From the NCBI GenBank assembly GCA_949825045.1, contig OX463812.1, forward strand, positions 4,262,661 to 4,326,660: a stretch of 64,000 bases of DNA, in the 5' to 3' direction. The translations under genes were made by a program, and so were the position numbers. A model generated the notes under the pieces. It was not told the origin of the DNA. It was given only the letters and a program-made list of their open reading frames with translations, and made no database searches. Positions 1-10,480 of this stretch are shown here, piece by piece (within the stretch, counting starts at the first letter, position 1; each line of letters begins with the position of its first letter). The stretch comes from Argyresthia goedartella (Eukaryota; Arthropoda; Insecta; Lepidoptera; Argyresthiidae).

Positions 1-896
1 TCACTACAGGAGGAACTAATTTTACACATACATGAAGAAATAGGTCACTACGGCAGATATAAAATATTAGCACTGATGAAGGACAGATATTATTTTCTTC
101 ATATGAGTAGGGTGATTAGCGCGGTGATAAGAAGTTGTGACATATGTCAAAAGGTCAAACCAAGTACTAACAATACCGTTGGTCCTTGTACACCGGTGTT
201 GGCGGAAAGGTTGGGTGAGAAAGTTTTCTCGGACCTTTATGGGCCATTGCCCGTAGGTAAATTCGGATATCAATATATATATGTGATTCAAGACGTGTAC
301 AGTAAAGTAATAAAATTATATCCAATGCGAAAAGCGACAGGTAGGAGCGTGCTCGCTTGTACAAAGAGATTTCATAGGGAAATACCTATCGAAACTATAA
401 CTACGGACTCAGGACCACAGTTCATATCGAAAGTTTGGGAATTTGGACTCAAACAGCTAGGGATTCGAGTCACTCATACGTCGGTGTATTGTCCAAATTC
501 TAATAGCGTAGAAAGAGTGAATCGCGAGCTAGGTCGGCTGATTAGAACTTATTGCGGCGGAAGTAATCGTAGTTGGGTAGACGTGTTACCGGACATTCAA
601 AATTGCTATAATAATATCGAACACACAAGCACAGGCTTTGCGCCTAATGAGTTAGCGTTTGGTAGGCGGGAACCGTTAACTATTGACAAGGAATTAGGCG
701 ATGAATGGTTATTAGGCCATAGTGTGCGGAATACGGAACAGGTGCGAAATGTAGCGATAGAAAACTCTAAAGGTTCTAGTGAACGACGTAAGCGACAGGC
801 GGACAAACGGCGTAAGTTAGAGGTCTATCGTATAGGTGATTATGTGAAACTTAAAACTTTTGTGCGTTCAAATAAAGAACATAAAATCAGAAAAAA
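1..896 (+). pseudogene. Ty3/Gypsy pol 3' end (integrase), partial extra copy
   Basis: This is the C-terminal part of an LTR-retrotransposon integrase, cut by the window edge. Bases 1-889 match 12970-13858 with no difference that I could see. The HHCC zinc-binding module lies near 30-180, and the catalytic core shows the Asp of ITTDSGPQF and the Glu of ERVNREL. After 889 the match to the second copy breaks. The last part of integrase, the non-coding segment before the LTR and the first three LTR bases (equivalent of 13859-14422, about 564 bp) are missing and replaced by a short A-rich filler. The open frame then runs into LTR sequence, so the apparent 362-residue protein ending at 1164 is a chimera. 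It belongs to an upstream element sharing the LTR at 897-3106. The integrase assignment is secure; the cause of the deletion is inference. Confidence 0.88.
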
Positions 897-3106
897 AATG
901 GTACACGAGAGTCGGTACATTAGATACTTCATTCTGCGTGATAGAGGGCTAGCCCAACGCCGCGCTGTTTTGAATACGAGAATCGGTTCAGATAACGTTT
1001 GGGGGTTTTGCGTTGCTTACTGGCAAAGTTCGCAAAAAAAAAAAGACGCGTGGGTTCATTCGTGGAATTTCAGTTCAGGTCAAGTTTTTTTGTCACATTC
1101 CTGCGAGATGTGTAAAGATCAGAGCCGATTTGGCTGCGCGTTGAATAAAATTATGAATAACTAAATAATGAAAGGTTATTATGGAACGATACGGAGAAAG
1201 CTATTATGTAGATTGCAAATATACAATTGCGATTGAGGTATGAGATGGAGGGTCTGACACCTCTGGATTGAATATCATTCTGGTAGGTCTTTGCTACGCG
1301 CACCTAGCGGTCGGGTAATGCTTAATTAATCGCAACAAGCTTTTATTGGTCAGCGATCAACAGATTCTGTGTATCGGCAGTACCAAATGATTTGAGTGAT
1401 AACCTACGGTTGATCATAGTGAATATGCGTACACACAATTTGTAGAACGGCGGATCTGCATGGCATGGTTGAAATTGGACCCTGTGTAGTTAGTGATAAG
1501 AAGCTTCGCTTGGGCAGAGCGTATTTGCAAAGGACGCATGTGGGGCATATAAATACGAGGGTCTGGGAGGGGAGAGCATTCAGTCTCTGCGTCTAGCCAC
1601 TGTGACAGTCGTCTTCACGAGTTCTAAACAGTTTTTGTCTGCCGTGTTACGCGTCAGAACTATACGAATTTGTGATTGCGAAGTTTCAGTGGGTTTTCGT
1701 GAGTGTCTGAAGCGCCGAGATATACCTCGGTTCCTACCTTTATATCAACCTACCCCTAATTCCAAAACTATCCTTGGGTCGTTAGGAAAGAACTTTTAAG
1801 TCAATTTATCTGAGTCTGAGTCTGGGCTTGGAGCGACCCTAAATTCCTTTTTTCTTCACCATAGGGTTCCTGGATTGGCTCTTAGGATATTCGCGGGCTA
1901 ATCCTCTCCTCATTTCCCTTCGAGTAGCGAGCTTTGAAATTCCCACACACACAGTCGTTAAACATTCAAGCACATTCAAATCAAACTCAACCATTTTCGA
2001 GTGGTGTCGATAATGGACGTGGTATAACACTAGGTTTTTAGACTAGGCTAGACAGGAGTTTAGTTGCGGCTAAACCTAGGTTGTCAGGGCATAGGGAGAC
2101 TGTTTGATCGATGAGGTTCCGCGGATGGAAATAACAAATTCAGAACAAAGTTAAACCGGTGTCAACACAGATAACATATCCTGTTGATATTTTGACATTT
2201 GAGTGTTATCGGGGACGCGCGAAGAGATCAATTTACAGTCTAAAGTTCATTGTTTAGGTCCAGGTAGGTGTTTTGCATTGCCTTGGGTCAGATTGGATTC
2301 AAGTTGCATTTTTAAATTAAATGTAAATTTCGCTGGATATCTAATGTGTAAGTTGAGTCGGTATATATGATTTGGCTCAGCCCAGGACGTGCTGCGGCTA
2401 GTGGAATTCATAGTTCGGTATTTATCGAACTATGCACTTCGCTATGGTGTGGGTTAGATATCCTAAAACAATAATGCTTGCGTTTCGATAACATCCAGCT
2501 CAAATTGCGCAGAGTTGAAGGTTTCAAAACGTTACGGACCTTTTGAGGTAACCGCTAGTTCAGAACCCATTTCGGAACTCAAATCGCAATTGTGTAAACC
2601 GGTCTTTTCGGATCGTTATTGCCGTGAATCAAATATATAATTGGAACCACCACAAGCCGCTACTAGCGAGCACATGAAATATCATTGAGTACTCACGTCG
2701 TAAAACAACGACGGATATCTATACTATAACTGTGATCGATCACTAAAACTAAAACTAAAACTAAAACAAAAGATGTTCCAATGCGCTCATATATACAAAA
2801 ACCAGATGGTGCCATCACATAAAATATAACAACGATCGTTTTGGCGCAATACACCGCTGACTGATGCGAATTACCGGCTCGCGGACATATATGCTTTCTC
2901 TGTCTAACTAGAAACTGTAACTTCTGAACCAAACTTCGCTCGACTATTGTACGCCTAACGGATTTCTCGACGAACGAGAAATTCAGACTTATCATTCTTA
3001 CTTACAAACTTACAGCCGAATCGGGTCCTCTCATTTTGGGATAGATAGAATAGACGATCATAGCTACTGTTAGCGGCGGCTCAGACCTTAGCCTGGGGCC
3101 GCTACA
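897..3106 (+). repeat. 5' LTR, lacking its first three bases
   Basis: This direct repeat matches 14423-16635 and ends in GCTACA, the same end as the 3' copy. The intact 3' copy begins TGTA and ends TACA, a 4-bp inverted terminus. Here the initial TGT is lost through the deletion at 889-897. At 2.2 kb it is long for an insect Gypsy LTR. It holds a TATA box and initiator and a short hairpin near 2409-2435. The 65-residue open frame at 1602-1799 is repeated in the other LTR and I do not regard it as a gene. Confidence 0.92.
1548..1585 (+). promoter_or_regulatory. LTR core promoter: TATA box plus initiator
   Basis: TATAAATA at 1548-1555 is followed by TCAGTC at 1580-1585. The initiator A lies 34 bases after the start of the TATA box. 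TCAGT is the arthropod initiator consensus. The same arrangement is in the 3' LTR at 15077-15114, and the TATA box survives in the diverged copy at 47193-47200. Confidence 0.6.
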
Positions 3107-3112
3107 GATTTT

Positions 3113-3130
3113 TGGTGCCGTGACCAGGAT
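3113..3130 (+). other. Primer binding site, probably tRNA-His
   Basis: TGGTGCCGTGACCAGGAT begins six bases after the 5' LTR. Its reverse complement ends GTCACGGCACCA, which fits the acceptor strand plus CCA of tRNAs starting GCCGTGA, the start I know for insect tRNA-His. The site is seen directly; the tRNA identity is from memory of tRNA sequences. Confidence 0.6.
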
Positions 3131-3318
3131 ATCCTAGATAGTCTGATACCTAGATATTCCTAGATATTCTAAAAGAATCAAGGTCTAACGCGTTACTTTT
3201 AAAAATAACACAACGTAGAAACGATTTTAAACAGTTCAGTTTGTAAATAAGAAATAAGCAAAAAAGGGGCATTGTTTTCACAATTCTTTGTACGAGCTAC
3301 GGCGGTTTAATAGGAATA

Positions 3319-4374
3319 ATGGCCGGCCGGCCTAGGAAAAACGGTAGTCGGGTAGCGCAAAATTCACTTTCACACACAAGTGAAATGGCGTCAGGGCAGG
3401 TGACGCAATTGTTATCTGAAATAGTGAAAAGATTAGACAGTTTGGAAAGGGGTTCCAGCACAAGCAATGCTAGTAGGACTTCGGACAGACAGACTGACAG
3501 ACAGGAACTAGAGACGTTTGAACAATCGGTAGAAAAACGTCAATCATGCATTGTAAAAATGACACAGAAGTTGCCGACATTCGATGGGCGAAGTTCGGAA
3601 AATCCGATGATTTTCTTAAGAGATTTAAAGGCTTATATTAAAGTCTCGGGAGATAGTTCTAGGGCTTTGATATGGGCAACGGATAGTTTGGTAGGAATTG
3701 CAAAAGTTCGAATGAGCATATACAGAGACTCATGGCGAACCTATTCGGATTTTGAAAAAGATTTCAGAGAGGTATTCTGGGGTGATAATGAACAGGAATT
3801 AATTAAGCAAAGATTCCTAACTGCGAAGTTTGATTCTAAGAAAGGTCAAAGTATGGAAGAATTCTTTGCCTCTCAATTGAATAGCATATATGAGCTTACG
3901 ATACCGTTTACTGATACGGAGAAAATCAACACGATTTTCAGACAGTTGCCGCGTGATATTCAGGTAGCGTTTTTTGCTAGAAAGGAGTCAATGTCTATAC
4001 GTGATGCGGTCGAATTCCTTCGGCATTTAGAACGGAATGTCGATGGGGGATTAAGTGCGATACATGGTTCGGAACCTATGGATACGAATAATGTGAGGCG
4101 GAATAGCTATATGCGTGGGCAATATCGAGCTATGCGGGTAAATACGATACGTTATAACGCGATGAGTCGTAGGAATAATTATAACGCGGGAACGAAGGGG
4201 CGAAACGAATTTGGGACGCGCGGTCGCGGTTATTTTCGCGGTAGAGGGAGACAGCCTCAGCCTAGCTTCAGGGCAATAGGATTTCAGAGGGGCAATGACA
4301 GTTCAGGAGATACAGAGGCAGGGCAAAGTTCAAGTGACAGGAATAATGCGATAAGTCAGAATTCAAAAAACTAG
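3319..4374 (+). CDS. gag: Gag of Ty3/Gypsy element, 351 aa
   Basis: This is the capsid-type structural protein of the retrotransposon. The frame is intact from ATG 3319 to TAG 4372-4374. The central part (roughly residues 75-225) has the helical, charged character of retrotransposon Gag, with motifs such as FEKDFREVFWG and SMEEFFASQLNSIYEL. The C-terminal 100 residues are rich in Arg, Gly and Tyr (GRGYFRGRGR) and there is no CCHC zinc knuckle, so RNA binding is probably by the RG-rich tail. The stop codon overlaps the first codon of the pol frame and is preceded by an A AAA AAC heptamer. Family assignment rests on position and composition more than on sequence recall. Confidence 0.85.
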   Translation: MAGRPRKNGSRVAQNSLSHTSEMASGQVTQLLSEIVKRLDSLERGSSTSNASRTSDRQTDRQELETFEQSVEKRQSCIVKMTQKLPTFDGRSSENPMIFLRDLKAYIKVSGDSSRALIWATDSLVGIAKVRMSIYRDSWRTYSDFEKDFREVFWGDNEQELIKQRFLTAKFDSKKGQSMEEFFASQLNSIYELTIPFTDTEKINTIFRQLPRDIQVAFFARKESMSIRDAVEFLRHLERNVDGGLSAIHGSEPMDTNNVRRNSYMRGQYRAMRVNTIRYNAMSRRNNYNAGTKGRNEFGTRGRGYFRGRGRQPQPSFRAIGFQRGNDSSGDTEAGQSSSDRNNAISQNSKN

Positions 4375-4398
4375 TGGACTCGCGCGGGTCGTTCGCGC
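4365..4398 (+). promoter_or_regulatory. Putative -1 ribosomal frameshift signal between gag and pol
   Basis: AAAAAAC at 4365-4371 is in the correct zero-frame phase (TCA AAA AAC TAG), the retroviral X XXY YYZ type. The pol frame is -1 relative to gag and is entered at codon CTA 4371-4373. Ten bases downstream there is a GC-only 5-bp stem (GCGCG 4382-4386 with CGCGC 4394-4398, 7-base loop). This would give a Gag-Pol fusion by slippage just before the gag stop. Function is inferred from the sequence pattern. Confidence 0.6.
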
Positions 4399-6739
4399 TC
4401 AGATATTTATTACGGTTTGGGTGGACAGCCGATCAAATTGAAAAAAAGCATAGATTGTATGATTTGTGTAATTTGGATTCGAACGTGGGTGTGAATGAAT
4501 TTATTCAATTATTAGAGCATAAAGCGCACGGATATGCCGTGTGTTTAGATGAAAAATCTAGATCGAATTACAGAGATCGAAATGACAGACGTTTACATAC
4601 GATATTCAGAGACGACGATTCGACTGAGTGTGGGCGCGAGTTATGTAGTACTTTGACATTACCTGAGATAGATGTGCGTATTGGGAATATTGTTGTAAGG
4701 AGTTTGATTGATTCGGGGAGCGAAATCAGCGTAATAAGTCGGAGAGTGTACGAAGAAGTGTGCAGTCAATTGGGAAAACCGACGGAAATACCGATTCCAA
4801 GTTTGAGAATCACAGGTGCATTTGGAGTCAGTAAGGAAAAGGTTGATAAATTAGTAACGTTACCATTAACGATAGGTGAATGCGTTATCGATACTCCAAT
4901 GCTAGTATTAACAAGGGTGCCTAAAGATTTAATTTTAGGGTTTAATTTTATACAACAGACGCGAGCGAGTTTAATGTGTGAGGGTAATAAGAGGCTAATT
5001 ATACGAAGCGCCGGGCGGATGTGTGAAATACCATTAGGTACTGGCCCTAATCAGGATTTTTGCTGTTGTACAATGGAAGTACAGAACCAAGATACCTGTA
5101 GAAATATGATAGAGGAATATGTGAATAATTCATCAATACCTGTTGAACACAAAACAAGGTTATTGCCGGTGTTAAATAAACATGCAGAGTTGTTTAGCGA
5201 TAGAGTAGGTCGGACAAATAAATATATACATGAGATAAAAATGAGAGATGAAACGCCTTTCGTAAAACGAAGCTATCCCATACCGTTCGCATATCGCGAT
5301 AAAGTAACAAAACGTTTGGAAGAAATGGAATTTATAGGTATTATTAGCAGGCAATCTACGGATTTCAGCAGTCCATTGACTTGTACATTAAAGAAAACAG
5401 GAGAGGTCCGTATTCTTCTAGATGCACGACAATTAAACATGGGAATGGTTGGTGAGGTTGAAACCACACCTTTAATGAGTGAGATATTGCAATCCGGGCG
5501 CCGGATAAATTACATAGGAGTTATTGATATCAAAGATGCGTATTTTTCTATACCATTATCAGACGAATCTAAAAGATACACGGGTTTTGTATATCAAGGC
5601 AGAAGTTATGTTTACAACGTTTTACCTCAGGGGTTGAAAACCAGTGTGGGTTCATTTTCGAGGGCGATGGACTTAATTCTAGGGCCAGAGGTTAGGTCAT
5701 ATTGTCTAAATTTTGTTGACGATTTGGCAATTTTAACTGAGGGTGACTTCGAACAGCATTTGTCTCAAGTGGACACGGTTCTGAGTAAATTGAAAGACGC
5801 GGGCTTCACATGCAAACTAAAAAAATGCGAGTTCGCACAAAAAAAGGTCAAGTTATTGGGGCATATTTTGTCTACACAAGGTTTGCAGATGGACCCGGAC
5901 AAAATTGAAACACTTAAATTATATCCGTCACCCAGAACTGTCAGGCAATTGAGGGCGTTTTTGGGGTTCATAAATTACTTTAGGAGGTTTATAAAAAATT
6001 TTGGAACGTTGACACAGCCATTGTACAATTTATTACGGTCTGGAGTCAAGTTCGTCTGGAGTGCGCAGATGCAAAGTGCTTTTGACGAGATAAAAAATCA
6101 ATTCTCAGAAAGTATAATTTTGAGTCAGCCATTGGCGGGAAAAACATATTATGTTCAATGTGACGCTAGCGCTATAGGAATTGGGGGCTATGTTTATCAG
6201 TTAGATGATTCGGGCCAGGAACTAATTATAGGGTTCTGTTCGCAGGCATTCAAGGGTGCCCAGACTAGATGGTCGGTCAGTGAACAGGAAATGTATGCAG
6301 TTATATACACTTTAAAGCGATTTGAGATATATTTGCGGGGAGAAAAAGTTATTGTTAGAACTGATCATAAAAGTTTGACGTTCATTAAGTCGTGGACCTT
6401 ATTAGGGGCACGCGTAACGAGGTGGATTATGTTTTTAGAGCAATTCGATTACGACATAGAATTTGTGCGAGGGACTGATAATCAAATTGCCGACACGCTA
6501 AGCAGGCAAATAGCGGGACCTGGAGGTATGAATGACAGTATAAATGTTCAGCCGGGGATATTCTGGTTTCAGGCATCGAATACCGCAAGTGTTATTTCGA
6601 GTTTACGGGACATTGCGAGATTACAAAGCGAAGATGAGCGGTTAAATCGAATTAGCGGTTGTATCAGACGTAATGTAGTAGATACGGGGACAAGAGGTTT
6701 TGAAAATTATAAGCTAGTAGGTGATACGTTATATTTTCA
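4371..6739 (+). pseudogene. pol: Gypsy pol, 5' part: protease, reverse transcriptase, RNase H (split by insertion)
   Basis: This polyprotein makes and processes the retrotransposon cDNA. The aspartic protease is marked by LIDSGSEISVIS, about residues 112-125 from 4374. Reverse transcriptase shows LLDARQLN, GVIDIKDAYFSIPL, LPQGL and the catalytic box FVDDLAIL, about residues 345-465. RNase H shows YYVQCDASAIG, SEQEMYAV and RTDHKSLTF, about residues 590-670. There is no ATG at the start, in keeping with frameshift expression from gag. All catalytic motifs look intact. The frame is open until a non-LTR insertion after TTTTCA at 6739. The codons beyond (to the stop at 6843-6845) belong to the insert's 3' tail. 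Integrase resumes at 12930. Confidence 0.93.
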
Positions 6740-7250
6740 ATCAATCAATAATCAATCAATCAATCAATATATTTATTGCCATAAATGTCATGTTATAAAG
6801 GTCTTAATAATAGGTATAGTAATTGTTCATGTCATTTTACCCTAAGGTGTAGCAATGTACTTATACAAATTTATGCACAATAATTCATATTAGGTAACTA
6901 AGATTTCACTCAATGTCTCAGGTAAGTAGACTTATTAATCATTATTATCATTTATAATACAATAATACAATTTACTTAATGTCATAAGGTACACAATTAT
7001 AATAATTCAGTTATTAAGATAGCAATATTATCTCACTATTATTACACACTACACATTATGTTCAAATTTAAAATTAAAGAATTCATTTAAGTCATATGGA
7101 CGCACATTTGTCAGAATACGTCTAAGGTTATTTATGAAACTAAAGTTAGGGGGTGTCTTCTTTATGTCGTCGGGAAGTTCATTGAACACTCCTCGAACAT
7201 GGCAACCATCCTCGTGCACCTAGCAAGCAAGCAAGCAATAACCTAGTCAC
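6740..7250 (-). mobile_element. 5'-truncated non-LTR element 3' end with TTGA-type tail
   Basis: Reading the minus strand, 7206-7060 encodes a reverse-transcriptase C-terminal tail (VFNELPDDIKK followed by FINNLRRIL). AT-rich 3' UTR, GCAATAAATA and a short tandem tail of TTGA/ATTG units (6740-6766) follow. It is a different family from the full-length element starting at 7257. TTCA at 6736-6739 recurs at 12926-12929, so this piece and the larger element may share one target-site duplication. Whether it inserted first or as part of a compound event cannot be decided here. Confidence 0.7.
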
Positions 7251-7499
7251 GCTGTAATCATAATCATAATCATAATCATAATCATAAATCATTTATTTGC
7301 TTATAATATGCGTACAAGGAGTTCTTAAATAGCTAATGTCCTAGCATATTAACCATTTAGAATGGTGTGCAAATATTATAATACAAGTAATGGAAATAGA
7401 AGGTCAAAATTGGTTCAATTAAATTAATCACAGCAATCATAACATTATCAATAACAATAATAATTACAATAAATAAATGCAAGAACACATTTATAAACA

Positions 7500-10403
7500 T
7501 TATTTTTTTAAAAAGTCACTAACATTATAAAACATATTTTCCAATAAGAAATTAAATAACTTGATTTTGAATAGATTAATTTTGAGGTCTTTTAGCTCTT
7601 CCGGAATAGTATTAAATATTTTAATTGACATGCATAGTGGGCTATTGGAAAACAGTTTGAGCCTTTGTGGTGGTAAATAAAGTTTGTTTTTACTTCGGCC
7701 TCTACAATTGAATACCTCACAGTTTTTCCTAAATAGGTCTGGATACTTTTTGACGAAAATACAGACTTCAAATATGTACATACAAGGTAATGGCAGTATG
7801 CCCAATTTTTTGAACAGAGGCTTACAACTATCAATATATCCAGCGCCACACAAAGCCCTTATACATTTCTTTTGTGTTATAAATGCCCGCTTAACGTCTA
7901 CCGAGTTGCCCCACAATATCAGACCATAACGAAGTACCGGTGCAACGTACCCGTGGTATGCTGACAGAGTAGCCTCTCGTGTGGCTACGTCTCTCATCCG
8001 CCTCAGTGCGTACACGAATCTGTTTAACTTAAGACATACTTTGTCAACATGAGCTTTCCAGTTGCAAAACTTATCTATTGTCACACCTAAAAATATTGTA
8101 GAGTCAGATTCGGCTAGAATTGTATTATTATGATTAATTATTAGTTGATTGTGATTAGCATTATCATGAGTCTGAAATTGAATTAATTGTGTTTTCTCTA
8201 TATTTACTTTTAAATTATTACATTCTAACCATTTACTAGCGCTTTCTAATGTTTCACCTATCTCTGTTTGCAACTCATTTCTATTTTTACATTTAACTAT
8301 TAAAGTTGTGTCATCTGCAAACAGTACGCACTCATTCTTAGTCATGTCAGGTAAATCATTAATATACAGCAGGAATAAAAGGGGGCCCAGTACACTGCCT
8401 TGCGGTACTCCAAAATCATTAGAGCGATATTTTGAGTGAAATGACTTTTTATGTTTATTATTTATCATTTCTATTTCTACACACTGAGTCCGGTGACTTA
8501 AATAGCTATTTATCCATTCCCAACAGTTTCCTCTAATCCCATACCTGTACAGTTTTTCAAGTAGAGTTGGATGTGACACGAAATCAAAGGCTTTACTCAT
8601 ATCTAAGAAGATAGATGCAACGGCCATTTTAGAATCTAAGCTTTGTATAATGTTATTGATAAGAGAAAAGCAAGCTAATGTTGTTGAACGATTTTTTCTG
8701 AAACCAAACTGCTGCTCCTTAAGTATTTTAAACTGTGTGACAAAACTGTATATTTTGTTGTACATAGCCTTTTCTATTATTTTGGAAAGAACGGGTATTA
8801 GGGTCACAGGCCTATAATTGTTCATATCGTTCCTTTCGCCCTTTTTATAGAGAGGTTTAACAACTGATTGCTTAAGACGTGACGGGAATTTTCCTTCTGT
8901 AAATGATAGGTTTATTATATGTGTCAAAGGTTTTGCAATCTACCGAGCACAGAGTTTTAGGATTTTCGTGTTTATTTTATCATAGCCAGTGGAGGCGGTA
9001 TTTTTCAATGTCATTATTATATTAAATATGTCTTTTTCGTCAACTGGCGACAGGTATATTGATTCAGCTCTATGGCTTATTAACGGAGTCAGTACTTGAT
9101 TATTTTTATCTTTACTGTCTGATGTGTTTGTTAAGTCTATAAAGAAGTTATTAAACAGCTCACTTATATCACTTGCATTTGTATGAAGTGTGTCCTTTAT
9201 TTTTATACTAGTAATACCTTTTTTGTCTTCAATTTTAGCAATATTATTTTTAATTATATCCCAGGAAGCTTTACATGTATTTTTCGAGTTTTTTATATAG
9301 TTTGTATTTTGAATTTTTTGACAGTTATGGATACATTTTTTTAATATTGTGGCATAATTTTTATATGTAATTTTATAGTCTTTTTTAGTTGATGAATGTG
9401 ACATAATATATTTCATGTACAGACTTCTCTTAGTAATGCAACAGCGTTTTATTCCTTTTGAGAGCCATCTATTCTTTATTGGTTTGTTAATAGTTTTTTT
9501 TTTTTCAATCGGAAAACACATTTCAAAGAACAATACTATTACATCGTGGAATAAGTTGAACGCTCGCTCTACACTAGTTTCTGAAATTACTTCATCAAAT
9601 GAGAGGCATGACATGACTTCAGTAAACTTTCTTAGATTGTCATCCGAAACGTCTCTCCTATACTCAAACCAGAAGGCAGGAAGTTTTGGAACATTGTTGC
9701 TATACTCCTTTTGGAAACTTATACTCTGGCCCGTTTCGTGGTCCGACAAGGCCAGGCAATGAACTTTAGCTTCGACTTCGATTGTAGCGTTAGTGACAAT
9801 AAGATCTATACACGACTTCCTCCTAGTGGGCACGTCAATGCGGTTAATCATGCTATGATTGCTCAATATACTTAACAGTTCCTTTGAAAACCTGCTCTCT
9901 GTCATCACATCTATGTTCCAATCTCCACATAATACAATATTTTTACGTCTTAATGAATTTAATAAGCGAGATAATTCTTTGAAAAAGGTTTCAATCGGTG
10001 AATCTGGGGTACGGTAAATGCATATAACATGCAAATTATAATCTAGTAACTCTACTCCACAGCATTCAAAACTGTAGTCCTGGGGTTTTAAGTTTAACGT
10101 AGCTTTATACTCTATTCCGTTTTTCAATAGAATACATGTACCACCTCTACGTTGATGTTGCCTACAGTAGGATGCAGCCAATGTGTAGTTTACCAACCTT
10201 AAATTTGCTTCTGTACCGCGCCTAAGAAATGTCTCGGATAGACAGATTATGCTTATTTCTCCAATATCTGTACCAAGTTCGGCTAATGCAGCTTCGAGAA
10301 TATCACGTTTTGATAATACACTTGCTATATTTTGATGAAATAGGGTTATTGTATGTTTTAAATTCAGATTTTGTTGATATTTTTTAGTATTAATACCACA
10401 CAA
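7500..10403 (-). pseudogene. CR1-like ORF2: AP endonuclease plus reverse transcriptase, one in-frame stop
   Basis: The protein nicks the target and copies the element RNA there. Endonuclease motifs are CLSETFL, LCGDWNIDV and LSDHETG within the first 240 residues. Reverse transcriptase motifs are [53 protein letters not shown] and FADDTTLIV, followed by the usual C-terminal domain (ALRRMRDVATREATLSAYHGY). A single TAG at 8940-8942 separates the halves; both sides are in the same frame, giving about 967 residues if read through. There is no in-frame ATG before the endonuclease. The frame is open back into the end of ORF1 at 10481, so the true start is not clear. Apart from the TAG it looks functional. 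Confidence 0.9.
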
Positions 10404-10480
10404 ATTTTGGTCGAAAATATTTGGAAGATGTGGCTTAATTAATGTCTCAACATCATACGAACATTCAACAGTGGCGATCG

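Noticed and set aside
76..1164. 362-residue integrase-like protein
   Set aside because: The last 90 residues come from LTR sequence fused by a deletion; it is not a natural C-terminus.
1602..1799. 65-residue frame repeated in both LTRs, and the 100-residue minus-strand frame at 2693-2995 repeated at 16222-16524
   Set aside because: They are inside LTR U3/U5 sequence, unlike any protein I know, and duplicated only because LTRs are duplicated.
6740..6845. C-terminal end of Gypsy pol
   Set aside because: After 6739 the codons are the tandem tail and 3' UTR of an inserted non-LTR element.
7257..7290. CRISPR-like or regulatory direct repeat (TAATCA units)
   Set aside because: It is the short tandem tail of a minus-strand retrotransposon, with no spacers.
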